Shown here one piece after another: positions 22,724-31,455 of a DNA stretch of 64,000 nucleotides. This DNA is from an archaeon (GTDB taxonomy: Archaea; Thermoproteota; Nitrososphaeria; Nitrososphaerales; Gagatemarchaeaceae): the NCBI GenBank assembly GCA_021819035.1, contig JAKASL010000002.1, positions 357,672 to 421,671 of the forward strand. The letters are read 5' to 3'. The translations under genes were made by a program, and so were the position numbers. Within the stretch, counting starts at the first letter, position 1. The number at the start of each line of letters is the position of its first letter. The notes under the pieces are model-generated. The model saw only the letters and a list, made by a program, of their open reading frames with translations, was not told the DNA's origin and searched no databases.

Positions 22724-25453
22724 TCAACTCGTCGTGGGCGGAAGCAGCCCCTGGGCCAGGGATGCTGCCTCGTCCACCTTGCCTACGAGGGGGCCGCCAC
22801 CCTGGGCGAACGACGGGGTGCCCCCTCCAGAGCCCCCGAGGGTCGGGGCCAGGCGCTTCACTATCTCAACGGCTGAGAAACCCGCCTTTGTGGCCGCATG
22901 GCCGGCGAAGCAGACGATCCGGGCGGACTTGCCTGTGGAGAAGACTGCCACATAGATCAGAGACGGCTCGGACGAGACGCTCCTTTGTCCCTGCGCAATT
23001 ATCTGTTCCTCTCCCATGGGCGGGTTCTTGGAGACGTAAAGCTTTGCCCCCCCCACTTCCTTCGCTTTGTCGGCCACCCCGGCGGAGGACATGTCGACTA
23101 TGGTCTGTCCGAGGGCCTTCTCTCGGGCCCGGGACTCTTCGAGGTCCCGCAGGATGCCCCTCGCCGCCTTGGGGAGGTTTTCCCTCTGGGTGTTCAGCAC
23201 CGCGGAGAGTTCGCTCAGCTCCGAGTCCATCCTGTGCATGTACTCGATGGCTGCCTCCCCGGCGACGAACTCGAGCCGCTCCACCCCGTCCTGGACCCTC
23301 TCGGCCTTTGTGACCTTGATGAGCCCCACCTCGCCGGTGGAGCTTACGTGCGTCCCGCCGCACGCCTCTATGTCCCAGCCTCCTATGTCGACCACCCTGA
23401 CGAGCTTGCCTGGGACCACGCCACCCTGGTATAGCCTGAAGCCATACTTCGACTCCGCTTCCTGCCTTGGCATGAATGTGTTGGTCACCTTCAGGTCCTT
23501 CCTCACTATGTCGTTGGCGAGGTCTTCGATCTTATGCACCTGGGCGTCCGTCAGGTGCGCGAAGTGGGTAATGTCGATCCTGCCGTAGTCCTCCTCTTTG
23601 AACGCCGAGTGCTGCCACACCCAGGGACCAAGGACCTCCCTCGAGGAGCCGTTCAGTATGTGGGTGGCGGTGTGGATCTGGGTGACCCGCCTCCTGCGCC
23701 TCTGGTCGACGTGGCAATCTATCCTGGACCCGGCGCGGGGCGCCTTCCCTTCGACCCTGTGGATGACGACGTCCCCGTACTTCTCGATGTCGACCACCTT
23801 CGCCCCCGCGATGGTCCCGCGGTCGGGCTCCTGGCCTCCGCCTCGGGGGTAGAATGCGGTCCGGTCCAGGACCACGTACTTTCCCTCGAACACCCTGACC
23901 ACCTTTGCTGTGAAGTCGAATGGGACGTCGTCCTCGTAGTACCAGAGCTTAGTCGCCTTCAGCCCCCCGGTGTCGAACTGCATCTCAGGCTGCTCGAGCT
24001 GCCTGGCGAGGTGCCTGGCCTGCACCTTCTCATAGAACCCCTCGGGGGGGCTGACCTTGGCGCCCGCCTCCAGCAGCTGCTCGGGGGTGACGCCGTCCGA
24101 GTCGTAGAGCTTCACCAGGTCGTCAGTGGTGAGCTCCCTGGCATCGGCGGACAGCGAGGAGACGATTTTGGAGACCCTCTCCGACGAAGAGACGAACCTG
24201 GACTCTTCGACATCGAGGACCTCCTTGACGTCGGGGCCGTGGCCCTCGAGCTCCGGGTACATCCCCTTGAGTTGGGCGATGTGCCAGTCTATCAGGTCTG
24301 GGATCTGGAGCTTGAACCTGTAGTAGTTGATGAAGTTCCTCGCGCGCCTGTAGATCATCCTCAGGTTGTAGCCGCCCCCCGAGTTGCTCGGGAGCATCCC
24401 ATCTGCCACTGCGAAGAGGAGTGTCCTCGTGTGGTCTGCGATCGCATACATGGCCTCCAGGGCGCCGAACTGCCCGGAAAGGGTCGAAGGCTCCACCCCC
24501 AGGGCCCTGGCAATCTTCGACTTCGCTTCGCCCAGGTTGCGGTAGTCGTCTAGGTTGATCTCCCCTGCCAGCGGAGCATAACGCCTGAACAGCTCTTCGT
24601 CATAGTCGACCCTGTTCTCCTCCTTCATCCTCTTGAGCACAGGCGAGAGGTACGCGTCGTAGGCCGTCGGAGTCCCCTGTGTCAGCCAGGTGAACCGCTC
24701 CAGGCCCGCCCCCATGTCTACTATGGGCTCCTTCAGGGGGACGTACTTCTCGGGGCTCCCTTCGAAGGCTGTGAAGACGGCGTTCCCTGTCTCTAGGCCT
24801 CGGACCTGGTACTCCAAGGAGTACCCGAAGGCCCCATAGCCCAGCCAGACCTGTTCGTTGAATGAAATCTCTTCCCTGGGGATGCCGAAGACCTCGGTCA
24901 GGAGCTCGAAGTCGAGGTCGATGGTCCTGTCCTTCCAGTAGCCCTGCTTGTTCGCTATGGCTGTCTGGCCTACCATGCAGAAGGAGGTCCCGTGCCTGCC
25001 GCTGAGCCCCACTATCGGGACGTCGTTGAACCTCAGGCACATCTGGGGGACCACCAGGGGGTTGGCAGGAAGGGAAAAGACTACCTTGCCTCCCTCGACC
25101 CTCTGGAAGTCGATGATCGAGGCGACGGTGAAGTAGAGGTCGGGGCGCCAGCGGCTGACGACAGGATAGCGCTTCACTATGGCGTGCCCGTTCTTCTTGA
25201 AGAACGACTCGACGGCCTTCCAAGCATCGACGTAGCTCAGCTTCCTCGTGGTGGGGGGACGCCCGATGAAGGCGTAGGGGGAGCAGGGCTGGTCGTCGCA
25301 CCTGGTCCTTTCCGGGCGCAGGGTCCAGAAGTGCTTGCCGCAGCTCTCGCACTTCTTCCTGACGAACCCTTCCCTCTTGAACAGGTCTACGACATAGTAC
25401 TTCTTGTAGTCTGAGGAGAACTTGGCCTTCAGGGCCTGCTTCTTGTCGTTCAA
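22724..25453 (-). CDS. alaS: alanyl-tRNA synthetase, archaeal type
   Basis: 909 residues. It has the archaeal N-terminal zinc segment (CESCGKHFW, then CDD and CSPY), class II aminoacylation core (VVSRWRPDLYFTVASIIDFQ; GAGLERFTW), the editing domain with HTATHIL near residue 595 and CGGTH near residue 700, and a C-terminal DHHA1-like domain (SGGGTPSFAQGGG). It charges tRNA-Ala and clears mischarged tRNA. TTG 25453 is the only sensible start. Complete and intact. Confidence 0.95.
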   Translation of the reverse strand: MNDKKQALKAKFSSDYKKYYVVDLFKREGFVRKKCESCGKHFWTLRPERTRCDDQPCSPYAFIGRPPTTRKLSYVDAWKAVESFFKKNGHAIVKRYPVVSRWRPDLYFTVASIIDFQRVEGGKVVFSLPANPLVVPQMCLRFNDVPIVGLSGRHGTSFCMVGQTAIANKQGYWKDRTIDLDFELLTEVFGIPREEISFNEQVWLGYGAFGYSLEYQVRGLETGNAVFTAFEGSPEKYVPLKEPIVDMGAGLERFTWLTQGTPTAYDAYLSPVLKRMKEENRVDYDEELFRRYAPLAGEINLDDYRNLGEAKSKIARALGVEPSTLSGQFGALEAMYAIADHTRTLLFAVADGMLPSNSGGGYNLRMIYRRARNFINYYRFKLQIPDLIDWHIAQLKGMYPELEGHGPDVKEVLDVEESRFVSSSERVSKIVSSLSADARELTTDDLVKLYDSDGVTPEQLLEAGAKVSPPEGFYEKVQARHLARQLEQPEMQFDTGGLKATKLWYYEDDVPFDFTAKVVRVFEGKYVVLDRTAFYPRGGGQEPDRGTIAGAKVVDIEKYGDVVIHRVEGKAPRAGSRIDCHVDQRRRRRVTQIHTATHILNGSSREVLGPWVWQHSAFKEEDYGRIDITHFAHLTDAQVHKIEDLANDIVRKDLKVTNTFMPRQEAESKYGFRLYQGGVVPGKLVRVVDIGGWDIEACGGTHVSSTGEVGLIKVTKAERVQDGVERLEFVAGEAAIEYMHRMDSELSELSAVLNTQRENLPKAARGILRDLEESRAREKALGQTIVDMSSAGVADKAKEVGGAKLYVSKNPPMGEEQIIAQGQRSVSSEPSLIYVAVFSTGKSARIVCFAGHAATKAGFSAVEIVKRLAPTLGGSGGGTPSFAQGGGPLVGKVDEAASLAQGLLPPTTS

Positions 25454-25557
25454 GGGTGGTGCTCCACTGTCTTTTCACAAGTCCCCATCCCTGAGTAGAT
25501 AAACTATGGACGCGGAATCGGGAGAAGGCTCGACGAAGAGGCGGGCGGCTTCCTTCC

Positions 25558-26054
25558 ATGGGCCCTGAGGCCACCGTGAGGGAGGCGAGGGGAGACGAGA
25601 TCGCCCTGGCGGGGCGGCTTTCCGTGGAAGAGCTCCCCGACGAGCTGAAGGAGTACGAGTGGGCCGGGACGGAGGAGGCCGAGGAGGCGTCCGCCAGGTC
25701 GATGGAAGGGCGCTTCAGGAGGGATGGGAACGCGGCGTACGTACCAGAGGTCGCGGGGGGGCGGGGGGTCTCCAGGTACGTCTGGTTCGAAGGGTCCGAC
25801 AGGCCGTTCAGCCAGATGAAGGTCGGCTTGATCTACGGCATCCAGGTCATCCCTTCGCACAGGAGGAAGGGACGGGGGCGCTCCTGAGGCAGGCCCTCGG
25901 AGCGAGCAGGAGGATGAGGTCCGGGCTCGCGGGGCTCATGGTGAGGTCGAAGAACAGGGCAGCGTATTCGCTCTACGAGAAGCTCGGGCTCTACCCAGAG
26001 TATGTGGTGATGACCGGGGAAGAGTCGGGTCTCCTTACAGATTCAAACTCTTAA
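25558..26054 (+). pseudogene. GNAT acetyltransferase, frameshifted
   Basis: The frame from ATG 25558 encodes a GNAT N-terminus and central strand ending [14 protein letters not shown], then stops at 25887. The next frame continues exactly where motif A should: [13 protein letters not shown], then [20 protein letters not shown] to the stop at 26054. Adding one G to the run GGGGG at 25874-25878 rebuilds a single 165-codon gene. It is thus a frameshift in the acetyl-CoA loop, either a read error in a homopolymer or a recent mutation. The substrate is unknown. Its end merges with the rpl12 promoter. Confidence 0.75.
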
Positions 26055-26089
26055 ATACGGAACCAAGGTCGCCTGTCCGCGAACTAAAG

Positions 26090-26392
26090 ATGGAGTACGT
26101 TTACGCAGCTCTCCTGCTTCACAAGCTGGGGAAGCCGGTCAACGAAGAGAACCTGACAAGCGTGGTAAAGGCTACCGGTGCGACCCCCGACGAAGTGAAG
26201 ATCAAGGCACTGGCTTCTGCCCTCGGCGAGGTGAACATCGACGAAGCGCTGAAGAACGCGTCGACGATGGCTGCAGCCCCTGTGGCCGCCCCAGCGCCGG
26301 GCACACCAGCAGCGAAGGCGGAAGAGAAGCCGAAGGAAGAGGAGAAGAAGGAAGAAGAGGCTCTACAGGGTCTCGCTTCACTCTTCGGGTGA
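26090..26392 (+). CDS. rpl12: ribosomal protein P1 (L12), archaeal
   Basis: 100 residues: a helical dimerisation half ([36 protein letters not shown]), an Ala/Pro hinge, a Lys/Glu-rich stretch, and the factor-binding tail [10 protein letters not shown]. It forms the ribosomal stalk with P0. A TATA-like CTTAAATACGG at about 26051-26061 lies 30 nt before ATG 26090. In most archaea this gene directly follows rpl10; here it is on the other strand and convergent with rpl10, 200 bp away. Confidence 0.95.
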   Translation: MEYVYAALLLHKLGKPVNEENLTSVVKATGATPDEVKIKALASALGEVNIDEALKNASTMAAAPVAAPAPGTPAAKAEEKPKEEEKKEEEALQGLASLFG

Positions 26393-26596
26393 GTCGGATA
26401 CCATTCCTGTCCTATCTGTCTCAGCGATAGCTGTGCCGCAGCACGGACGCGACACGTCTGTCTGAGGTCTGTCCCAGCCTGCGCGATGGGAGGATACGTG
26501 ACAGTGGCTTTGGGTAGCGCTGCCAGGTGAAGCAACTGTCCGCGGAGGATGTTTGGTCCGCGAACTAAAGGCGACCTGCCACAGGAAAGGGTAGAC
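26393..26596. other. intergenic between convergent rpl12 and rpl10
   Basis: No coding frame with family features. The region must end both transcripts, but I see no clear hairpin plus T-run. Confidence 0.4.
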
Positions 26597-27469
26597 CTAC
26601 TTCAGCCCCTTTTCCTTGGCCATGGCTTCCAAGGCCGCAGCTTCCGCCTCCGCCCGCCCGAATATAATCGGGGCGGTCTCCTTGTCGAGGAGACATGCCT
26701 CTACCTGGACGCTCAGGGCCTCTCTGTAGGCCTTCGTGAGTATGTCCGGCGCGGTCTCCTTGGTGACGTAGCCGATGACGATTGCCAAGCCCTTGGAGGA
26801 GGCGTAGGCGTCGAGGATGCTTTTCCTGTACTCGTCTAGGTTGATCGCGACCACGTCCCCCTCGTATATCAGCCCATTCTCATAGGCGAGTGCGATGGCA
26901 AGGCCTGCACGTATCGGTTTGATGTTCAGCTTGGAGAGGAGGCTGGCGAGTTTGGGGGTGATCTCAGCCCCCTTCTTCACCGCAACAGAGTCCTTGTTGA
27001 CCCAGATGCTCCCCCCTTCGATCTTGGTTTGGATGCCCGCTTCTCGGAACTCGCTCAGGACCGGGCCTGCGGGGAGGCTGGTGTTCCCCGCGGGGACGAT
27101 GATATCGTCGGGGGCCTTGTCGCCGGCCCTGGCCGCGAGGTAGACCTTGTTCTTGTCGAGGACGAGGAAGAGCTTGAAGGGGTCGTGGGTCGAAAAGATG
27201 AGCGCGTTCTGCCCCGTGAGGTGAGACAGGAGTTGGTCCGCGTTCTTGATCCCTGCCTTCTGGAGGCCTCGTATGGCCAGCTTGTTCTTGACGACAAAGA
27301 CCTCGGCGTTCTGCCTCAGAGCCTTGCGCACGGCCATGAGCTGGCTAGCCCTCACCTTCGAGAGGCTTGTCACAGCCAAGACAGGGTACTTCCTGGCGAG
27401 CGTGGCCACGTGTTCGACGGCCTCCACCTTCTTGGGGTTGGGTCGATGGACCTGAACTGTCTCGCTCAA
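26597..27469 (-). CDS. rpl10: ribosomal protein P0 (L10), archaeal
   Basis: 290 residues with the rRNA-binding N-terminal domain (KYPVLAVTSLSKVRASQLM; FVVKNKLAIRGLQKAG), the P0 insertion domain, and part of the helical spine that binds L12 dimers. It ends AMAKEKGLK, with no acidic hinge or LFG-type tail. TTG 27469 abuts the rpl1 stop with no gap. It is the last gene of secE-spt5-rpl11-rpl1-rpl10. The short C-terminus is like some thaumarchaeal P0 proteins as I remember them. Confidence 0.93.
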   Translation of the reverse strand: MSETVQVHRPNPKKVEAVEHVATLARKYPVLAVTSLSKVRASQLMAVRKALRQNAEVFVVKNKLAIRGLQKAGIKNADQLLSHLTGQNALIFSTHDPFKLFLVLDKNKVYLAARAGDKAPDDIIVPAGNTSLPAGPVLSEFREAGIQTKIEGGSIWVNKDSVAVKKGAEITPKLASLLSKLNIKPIRAGLAIALAYENGLIYEGDVVAINLDEYRKSILDAYASSKGLAIVIGYVTKETAPDILTKAYREALSVQVEACLLDKETAPIIFGRAEAEAAALEAMAKEKGLK

Positions 27470-28120
27470 CTAGTCCACCGCCTGTTTCGCTGGCTTCCCC
27501 ATGGTCGTCTTTACCATGACCGTCTTGATGTTCCTATCGCCGTTGGGGAGCTTCTTGGACACCACGTTGACTACAGCAAGTATGTTCTCCGTCAGGTCTG
27601 CCTCCGAGAGCTGGCTGTCCCCCACCTTGGCCATCACCCCCAGCGAGCCTCTGCTCCTGACCCTTATCGCCGTCCTCATCCTCTTGATCATGTCCTCGAT
27701 CGGGGAGTTCGGGGGGACCGGCGACGGTATCTTCCCCTTGGGGCCTAGCGCCTGCCCCAGGACCTTGCCGACCCTCGGCATGAGGGCCGTGTCCGCTAGG
27801 AAGAAGTCATAGGACCTGGCGAGCTTCTTGGCGTCCCTCTTGCTCCCTCCGTAGTTTTCCAGCTGGGCCGCGTCCAGTACGAGGTTCGCTTTGGAGTTCT
27901 TGGCCCTGACCGCTAGGTCCCCCGAGCCTATGAAACAGACTCTGGCCTGCTTCGTGGTCGGGTGTGGGAGGTAGACAATCTCGTTTATGTTCAGGTCGGT
28001 CTTCTTCGGGTCTACTTCCTTCAGCGAAATCAGTACTTCGACAGACTGGGTGAACTTCGTCTCCTTGGACTGGCCTTTACCCTTCTTGACCAGTTCCGCG
28101 AGCTGCTGGTTCGAGAGCAC
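27470..28120 (-). CDS. rpl1: ribosomal protein L1
   Basis: 216 residues, normal length for archaeal L1. Two-domain L1 blocks are visible: VCFIGSGDLAVRAK, the linker FFLADTALMPRVGKVLGQAL, the signature LGPKGKIPSPVPPN, and the return strand with RNIKTVMVKTTMGKP. It forms the mobile L1 stalk that binds E-site tRNA, and in archaea often represses its own operon. GTG 28120 is the start. It lies between rpl11 (58 nt upstream) and rpl10 (0 nt downstream). Confidence 0.95.
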   Translation of the reverse strand: MLSNQQLAELVKKGKGQSKETKFTQSVEVLISLKEVDPKKTDLNINEIVYLPHPTTKQARVCFIGSGDLAVRAKNSKANLVLDAAQLENYGGSKRDAKKLARSYDFFLADTALMPRVGKVLGQALGPKGKIPSPVPPNSPIEDMIKRMRTAIRVRSRGSLGVMAKVGDSQLSEADLTENILAVVNVVSKKLPNGDRNIKTVMVKTTMGKPAKQAVD

Positions 28121-28178
28121 GCACTATTCACGAATTCCTTGCCGAGCCCCCGAACACCGGATAAAAGCCTTCTGCCCG

Positions 28179-28661
28179 TCACTGGAACTTTGAGTCCCAC
28201 TTGCCATCGTCGATCTCTTTCATGAACTCCCTGGGGTCCTTCCCTTCTATCTTGACCCCCATGCTTACGCAGCTCCCCACCACCTCCTTCGCCGCGGACC
28301 TGACCGTCGCCGCGTAGGACCCGGCGATCTTGCTCCGGGCGATCGTGACGACCTTGTCGATGGTGAGCTCCCCGACGAACTCCAGGTTGGGCTTGCCTGA
28401 CCCCTTTGGGATCCCCGACTCTTTGGCCACGAGGGCAGATGTTGTAGGCGTCCCTACGGATATGGTGAACTGCTTGGTCTCCTTGTCTACCTCCACCTTC
28501 ACTGGGACCCTCATCCCCTTGAAGTCTCCTGTCTGCTTGTTGATCTCGTTGACTATGCCCAGGACGTTTACCCCCAGGGGACCCAGCGCAGGGCCGAGCG
28601 GGGGGCCGGCGCTCGCCTCCCCTCCTGTTACCAGGACGTTGATGACCTGTTTTTCACTCAA
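28179..28661 (-). CDS. rpl11: ribosomal protein L11
   Basis: 160 residues. The N-terminal signature VTGGEASAGPPLGPALGPLG and the C-terminal rRNA-binding domain (TIDKVVTIARSKIAGSYA, then VVGSCVSMGVKIEGKDP) are complete. It binds the GTPase-associated centre of 23S rRNA. TTG 28661 is the start, 6 nt after the spt5 stop, so the two are cotranscribed. Nothing unusual apart from the TTG start, which is shared by its neighbours. Confidence 0.95.
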   Translation of the reverse strand: MSEKQVINVLVTGGEASAGPPLGPALGPLGVNVLGIVNEINKQTGDFKGMRVPVKVEVDKETKQFTISVGTPTTSALVAKESGIPKGSGKPNLEFVGELTIDKVVTIARSKIAGSYAATVRSAAKEVVGSCVSMGVKIEGKDPREFMKEIDDGKWDSKFQ

Positions 28662-28667
28662 TCAGAC

Positions 28668-29153
28668 TCACTTCTGCTCCGGTTTGGCCCTAGCGACGAG
28701 CTTGGCATAAGCTGCGTCGATCGTGATGGGCATCGCGAAGGCCGTATCCAGCAGAGCGACGGTGATCTCCTGCTTTTCCTTCTCCACCCTCGAAATCTTC
28801 GCTCTCATCCCCTTGAACGGCCCTGCGACAATTTCGATGGTGTCCTCGTTGTTCAGCTCCGCCACCATCGACTTCGTGACCAGGAACTTTTCGATGTCGG
28901 AGTACTGCATCATTCCTGGGATCTTGCTCCTGACGTGCTTGAACCCCTGTATGCTCTCGTCGACCACCTGGCTGTTTGGCGCCTCGAAGAGGACATACCC
29001 CTTCCAGGTGTCGAGCGCCAACACAGAGTAGATGGGCTTCCCCTTCTGGACAGCCCTGTTGGCCACGAAGGTCGCCACTGTCCTTTCCTGACCCCCGGTG
29101 GTCTTGACCGGGAAGATGGAGCTGTTCCTCTCGTGCTCGCTCGTATCCGACAA
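28668..29153 (-). CDS. spt5: transcription elongation factor Spt5 (NusG-like)
   Basis: 161 residues: an NGN domain (IFPVKTTGGQERTVATFVAN; SVLALDTWKGYVLFEA; GFKHVRSKIPGMMQYSDI) and a KOW domain (TIEIVAGPFKGMRAKISRVE). It binds the RNA polymerase clamp and raises processivity. TTG 29153 is the start; no ATG is available near the domain boundary. It follows secE at 37 nt, the standard archaeal order. The C-terminus is normal. Confidence 0.93.
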   Translation of the reverse strand: MSDTSEHERNSSIFPVKTTGGQERTVATFVANRAVQKGKPIYSVLALDTWKGYVLFEAPNSQVVDESIQGFKHVRSKIPGMMQYSDIEKFLVTKSMVAELNNEDTIEIVAGPFKGMRAKISRVEKEKQEITVALLDTAFAMPITIDAAYAKLVARAKPEQK

Positions 29154-29190
29154 GATGAAAAAAGCCCGAGTTTCGTTGGCTAAATAACCT

Positions 29191-29358
29191 TTAGCCGAAG
29201 AAGATCGTACCCACCAGTTTGATGAGGAATCCTATCGTCCCGACCACGGCGATGCCGAGCGCTACCAGTTTGAGATATAGGGTGAACTCGTCCGTGTCGC
29301 TTTTGTGTGCCAGCCTGAATATGGCCTCTGACGACTTCAGGAAGTCACGGAACCCCAT
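29191..29358 (-). CDS. secE: preprotein translocase subunit SecE (Sec61 gamma)
   Basis: 55 residues, an ordinary length for archaeal SecE. MGFRDFLKSSEAIFRLAHKS is the amphipathic helix that lies on the membrane surface, followed by the Asp-rich hinge DTDEFTLYL and one membrane helix (LVALGIAVVGTIGFLIKLVG). It clamps SecY in the membrane. ATG 29358 has CATATAAGCC about 33 nt upstream, so this is the operon promoter for secE-spt5-rpl11-rpl1-rpl10. Confidence 0.92.
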   Translation of the reverse strand: MGFRDFLKSSEAIFRLAHKSDTDEFTLYLKLVALGIAVVGTIGFLIKLVGTIFFG

Positions 29359-29472
29359 TGTGTTGCGTAGTGCGGCGGCCCCGGTCGGCTTATATGTCTA
29401 ATCCCTCCGGAGAGCCGTGTCGGAGCCCCGCGCCGCCCCAGCGTTAATACCGGGTCCTACGGCCGGGGAGCC

Positions 29473-30300
29473 ATGGACCCCCAGGGGGAGCCCGCCACGG
29501 TGATTCTGGCATCCACCACCGATTTGGCGTCGCAGACGCTCTCTTCAGCTCTGGTCGAGGGCCAGGGTTTTACGTCTACGGGGGTGAAGCTCCTTGGGAA
29601 CATGGTCTACCAGAGGGGGTCATACCTCCTTGCCAGGTTCGGGGGGATGATTGTCACCCCGCCGAGCCTCGACGAGTACTTCAACCCTCAGGCCTACATC
29701 TTCCTGTCGAGGCACAGCGCGGGGTCGCGGATAGCGTCCCTGACCGCGCACACCACGGGGAACTTCTCCGACGACGCGAAGTTCGGGGGCGCAGGGAGGG
29801 AGCTCGGGAGAGCGGACCCTGGACTCCTCAAGAACTACCTGATGGCTCTCTGGGGCCACAGGGAGGAAGTCGGCGGGTACGAGATCACGATGGAGGCGAC
29901 GCATCACGGCCCCACCTCGCTGCAGAAGCCTGTCCTCTTCGTCGAACTTGGATCGAGCGAGGAGCAATGGGGAGACGCGAAGGCAGCGAGGGTGGTGGCC
30001 GAGGCGCTGATGGAAAGCCTTTCGCAGAAGCGCATCTGGGACAAGACCGCGCTCGGGTTCGGCGGGACCCATTACTCAGAGAAGTTCACCAAGCTCCTCC
30101 TCGAGGAGGACATGGCCATGTCCTACGTGGCGCCCAAGTATGCCCTGGAGCAGATAGACGACCGTATGTTGGGGCAGATGCTGCAGAAGACCACCTCTCC
30201 AGTCAGGTACGCCGTCCTGGACTGGAAGGGTCTTGGTCCCCACAAGGAGAAAATCGTGGGGCTGGTGAAGCAGTTCGGGCTGGAAGAGGTCAGGGTCTGA
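29473..30300 (+). CDS. dtdA: D-aminoacyl-tRNA deacylase, archaeal type (DtdA/GEK1)
   Basis: 275 residues. Family blocks are YIFLSRHSAGSRIASLTAHT, GNFSDDAKFGG, the catalytic-region MEATHHGPTSL near residue 142, and GFGGTHYSEKF near residue 198. It removes D-amino acids, and glycine mischarged on tRNA-Ala, from tRNAs. ATG 29473 has GCGTTAATACC about 30 nt upstream. It diverges from secE and is convergent with lysK, whose stop is 3 nt away. Length and metal-binding His residues are normal. Confidence 0.92.
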   Translation: MDPQGEPATVILASTTDLASQTLSSALVEGQGFTSTGVKLLGNMVYQRGSYLLARFGGMIVTPPSLDEYFNPQAYIFLSRHSAGSRIASLTAHTTGNFSDDAKFGGAGRELGRADPGLLKNYLMALWGHREEVGGYEITMEATHHGPTSLQKPVLFVELGSSEEQWGDAKAARVVAEALMESLSQKRIWDKTALGFGGTHYSEKFTKLLLEEDMAMSYVAPKYALEQIDDRMLGQMLQKTTSPVRYAVLDWKGLGPHKEKIVGLVKQFGLEEVRV

Positions 30301-30302
30301 GG

Positions 30303-31400
30303 TCAGCTGCCGCTGATGGTGACGAGCTGCCCTATGGCTTCCCTCGCCACCTCGATGCCGTCTAGGTAGTCCCTGATGTGGACGGCCTCGCCTTCCGTGT
30401 GGCTGGTCCCCGACAGCCCCGGGCCGTAGGTCACGCATGAAGCGCCCTTCCTTAGGGCGAAAGTGTTCATGTCCCCGGTCCCGGTCTTCCTGACGAGGGA
30501 GGGCTTCTTTCTGAGCTGGAGCAGGATGGCCCTCTGGAACGCTCTGACAAGCCGCGAGCCGACGTCCACTTCGTATGCCTCGGTGGGAGGGCCAGGTATC
30601 AACTCCGTTCGGACCACCCCTGAGCCGGGTTCGACCATCGGCCTGATCTCGCCGAGGACCTTGGCCGAAGAGACCCCCGGAGGGAGACGGACGTCAAGGG
30701 TAGCGTCGCAGAGGCTGGGTACCACGTTCTGGTAGGAGCCTGCGCTCACAAGTGTAGGCGAGATGGACAAGGACCTGAAGTGGTCCCCCTGGACCTGGTG
30801 GCCGTCCTCGTACTCCTTCAGCCTGCTTAGGATAGAGGCGAACTCATCGAATGCGCTTCTATGGGCCCAGGGCGACCCCGCGTGCCCCCCCGGGGTACGC
30901 ACCACGAGCCGCAGGCTCATCCTGCCCCGGTACCCTACGGTTATCCTGTCTGCCCCACTGGGCTCGCCGAACACGGCGTAATCGTAGCGGGTCGCCTCCT
31001 TGGCGAGCTGCTCCACCCCGGCACCGTCCCCCTCCTCTTCGGTCGCCCCCGCGAAGGTCACCCTCACCCCCGAGTCCGCTGCCCTGGCACCAGCGAGAAG
31101 GAGGGCGCAGAGGGGGGACTTGGCGTCGGCGGCGCCCCTCCCGTAGACAGTGTCTCTTGTCTTCCTGACAGGGAGGCGCCCCGGGACTGTGTCCATGTGG
31201 CCGCAGAGGAGAAGCCGAGCCCTCCCTTTCCCCAGCTCCCCGACCACGTTCCCTGCGCGGTCAATCCTCACCCCCGAGTATCCGAGGCGCCTCATGCTGT
31301 CAGCGAGGAAGCCGGCCAGCTCCCCTTCTTCCTTAGTGGGAGAGTAGATCTTCAGGGAGTCGACGAGGAGCTTGACAGCCTCCCCGTCAGGGCCGTTCAT
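30303..31400 (-). CDS. lysK: [LysW]-lysine/[LysW]-ornithine hydrolase
   Basis: 365 residues, M20 peptidase family. Metal ligands are in LLCGHMDTVPG near residue 63, GRGAADAKSPL, and ATEEEGDGAG near residue 118; the dimerisation lid follows, and SGTSHTEGEAVH carries the last His. It releases lysine or ornithine from the LysW carrier, the final step of the carrier-bound pathway. ATG 31400. It ends the operon led by argG, 55 nt after argD. In this cluster the product is probably ornithine for ArgF; a dual role in lysine synthesis is possible. Confidence 0.9.
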   Translation of the reverse strand: MNGPDGEAVKLLVDSLKIYSPTKEEGELAGFLADSMRRLGYSGVRIDRAGNVVGELGKGRARLLLCGHMDTVPGRLPVRKTRDTVYGRGAADAKSPLCALLLAGARAADSGVRVTFAGATEEEGDGAGVEQLAKEATRYDYAVFGEPSGADRITVGYRGRMSLRLVVRTPGGHAGSPWAHRSAFDEFASILSRLKEYEDGHQVQGDHFRSLSISPTLVSAGSYQNVVPSLCDATLDVRLPPGVSSAKVLGEIRPMVEPGSGVVRTELIPGPPTEAYEVDVGSRLVRAFQRAILLQLRKKPSLVRKTGTGDMNTFALRKGASCVTYGPGLSGTSHTEGEAVHIRDYLDGIEVAREAIGQLVTISGS

Positions 31401-31455
31401 CTCTCTTCGGCGGCTGCCTGCCCGCCGGAGCCGGATTCGGATGCGTCGCTTGCTG

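Noticed and set aside
22573..23313. 246-codon plus-strand frame across the leuS/alaS junction
   Set aside because: Antisense to two intact synthetases; low-complexity Pro/Arg/Ser composition.
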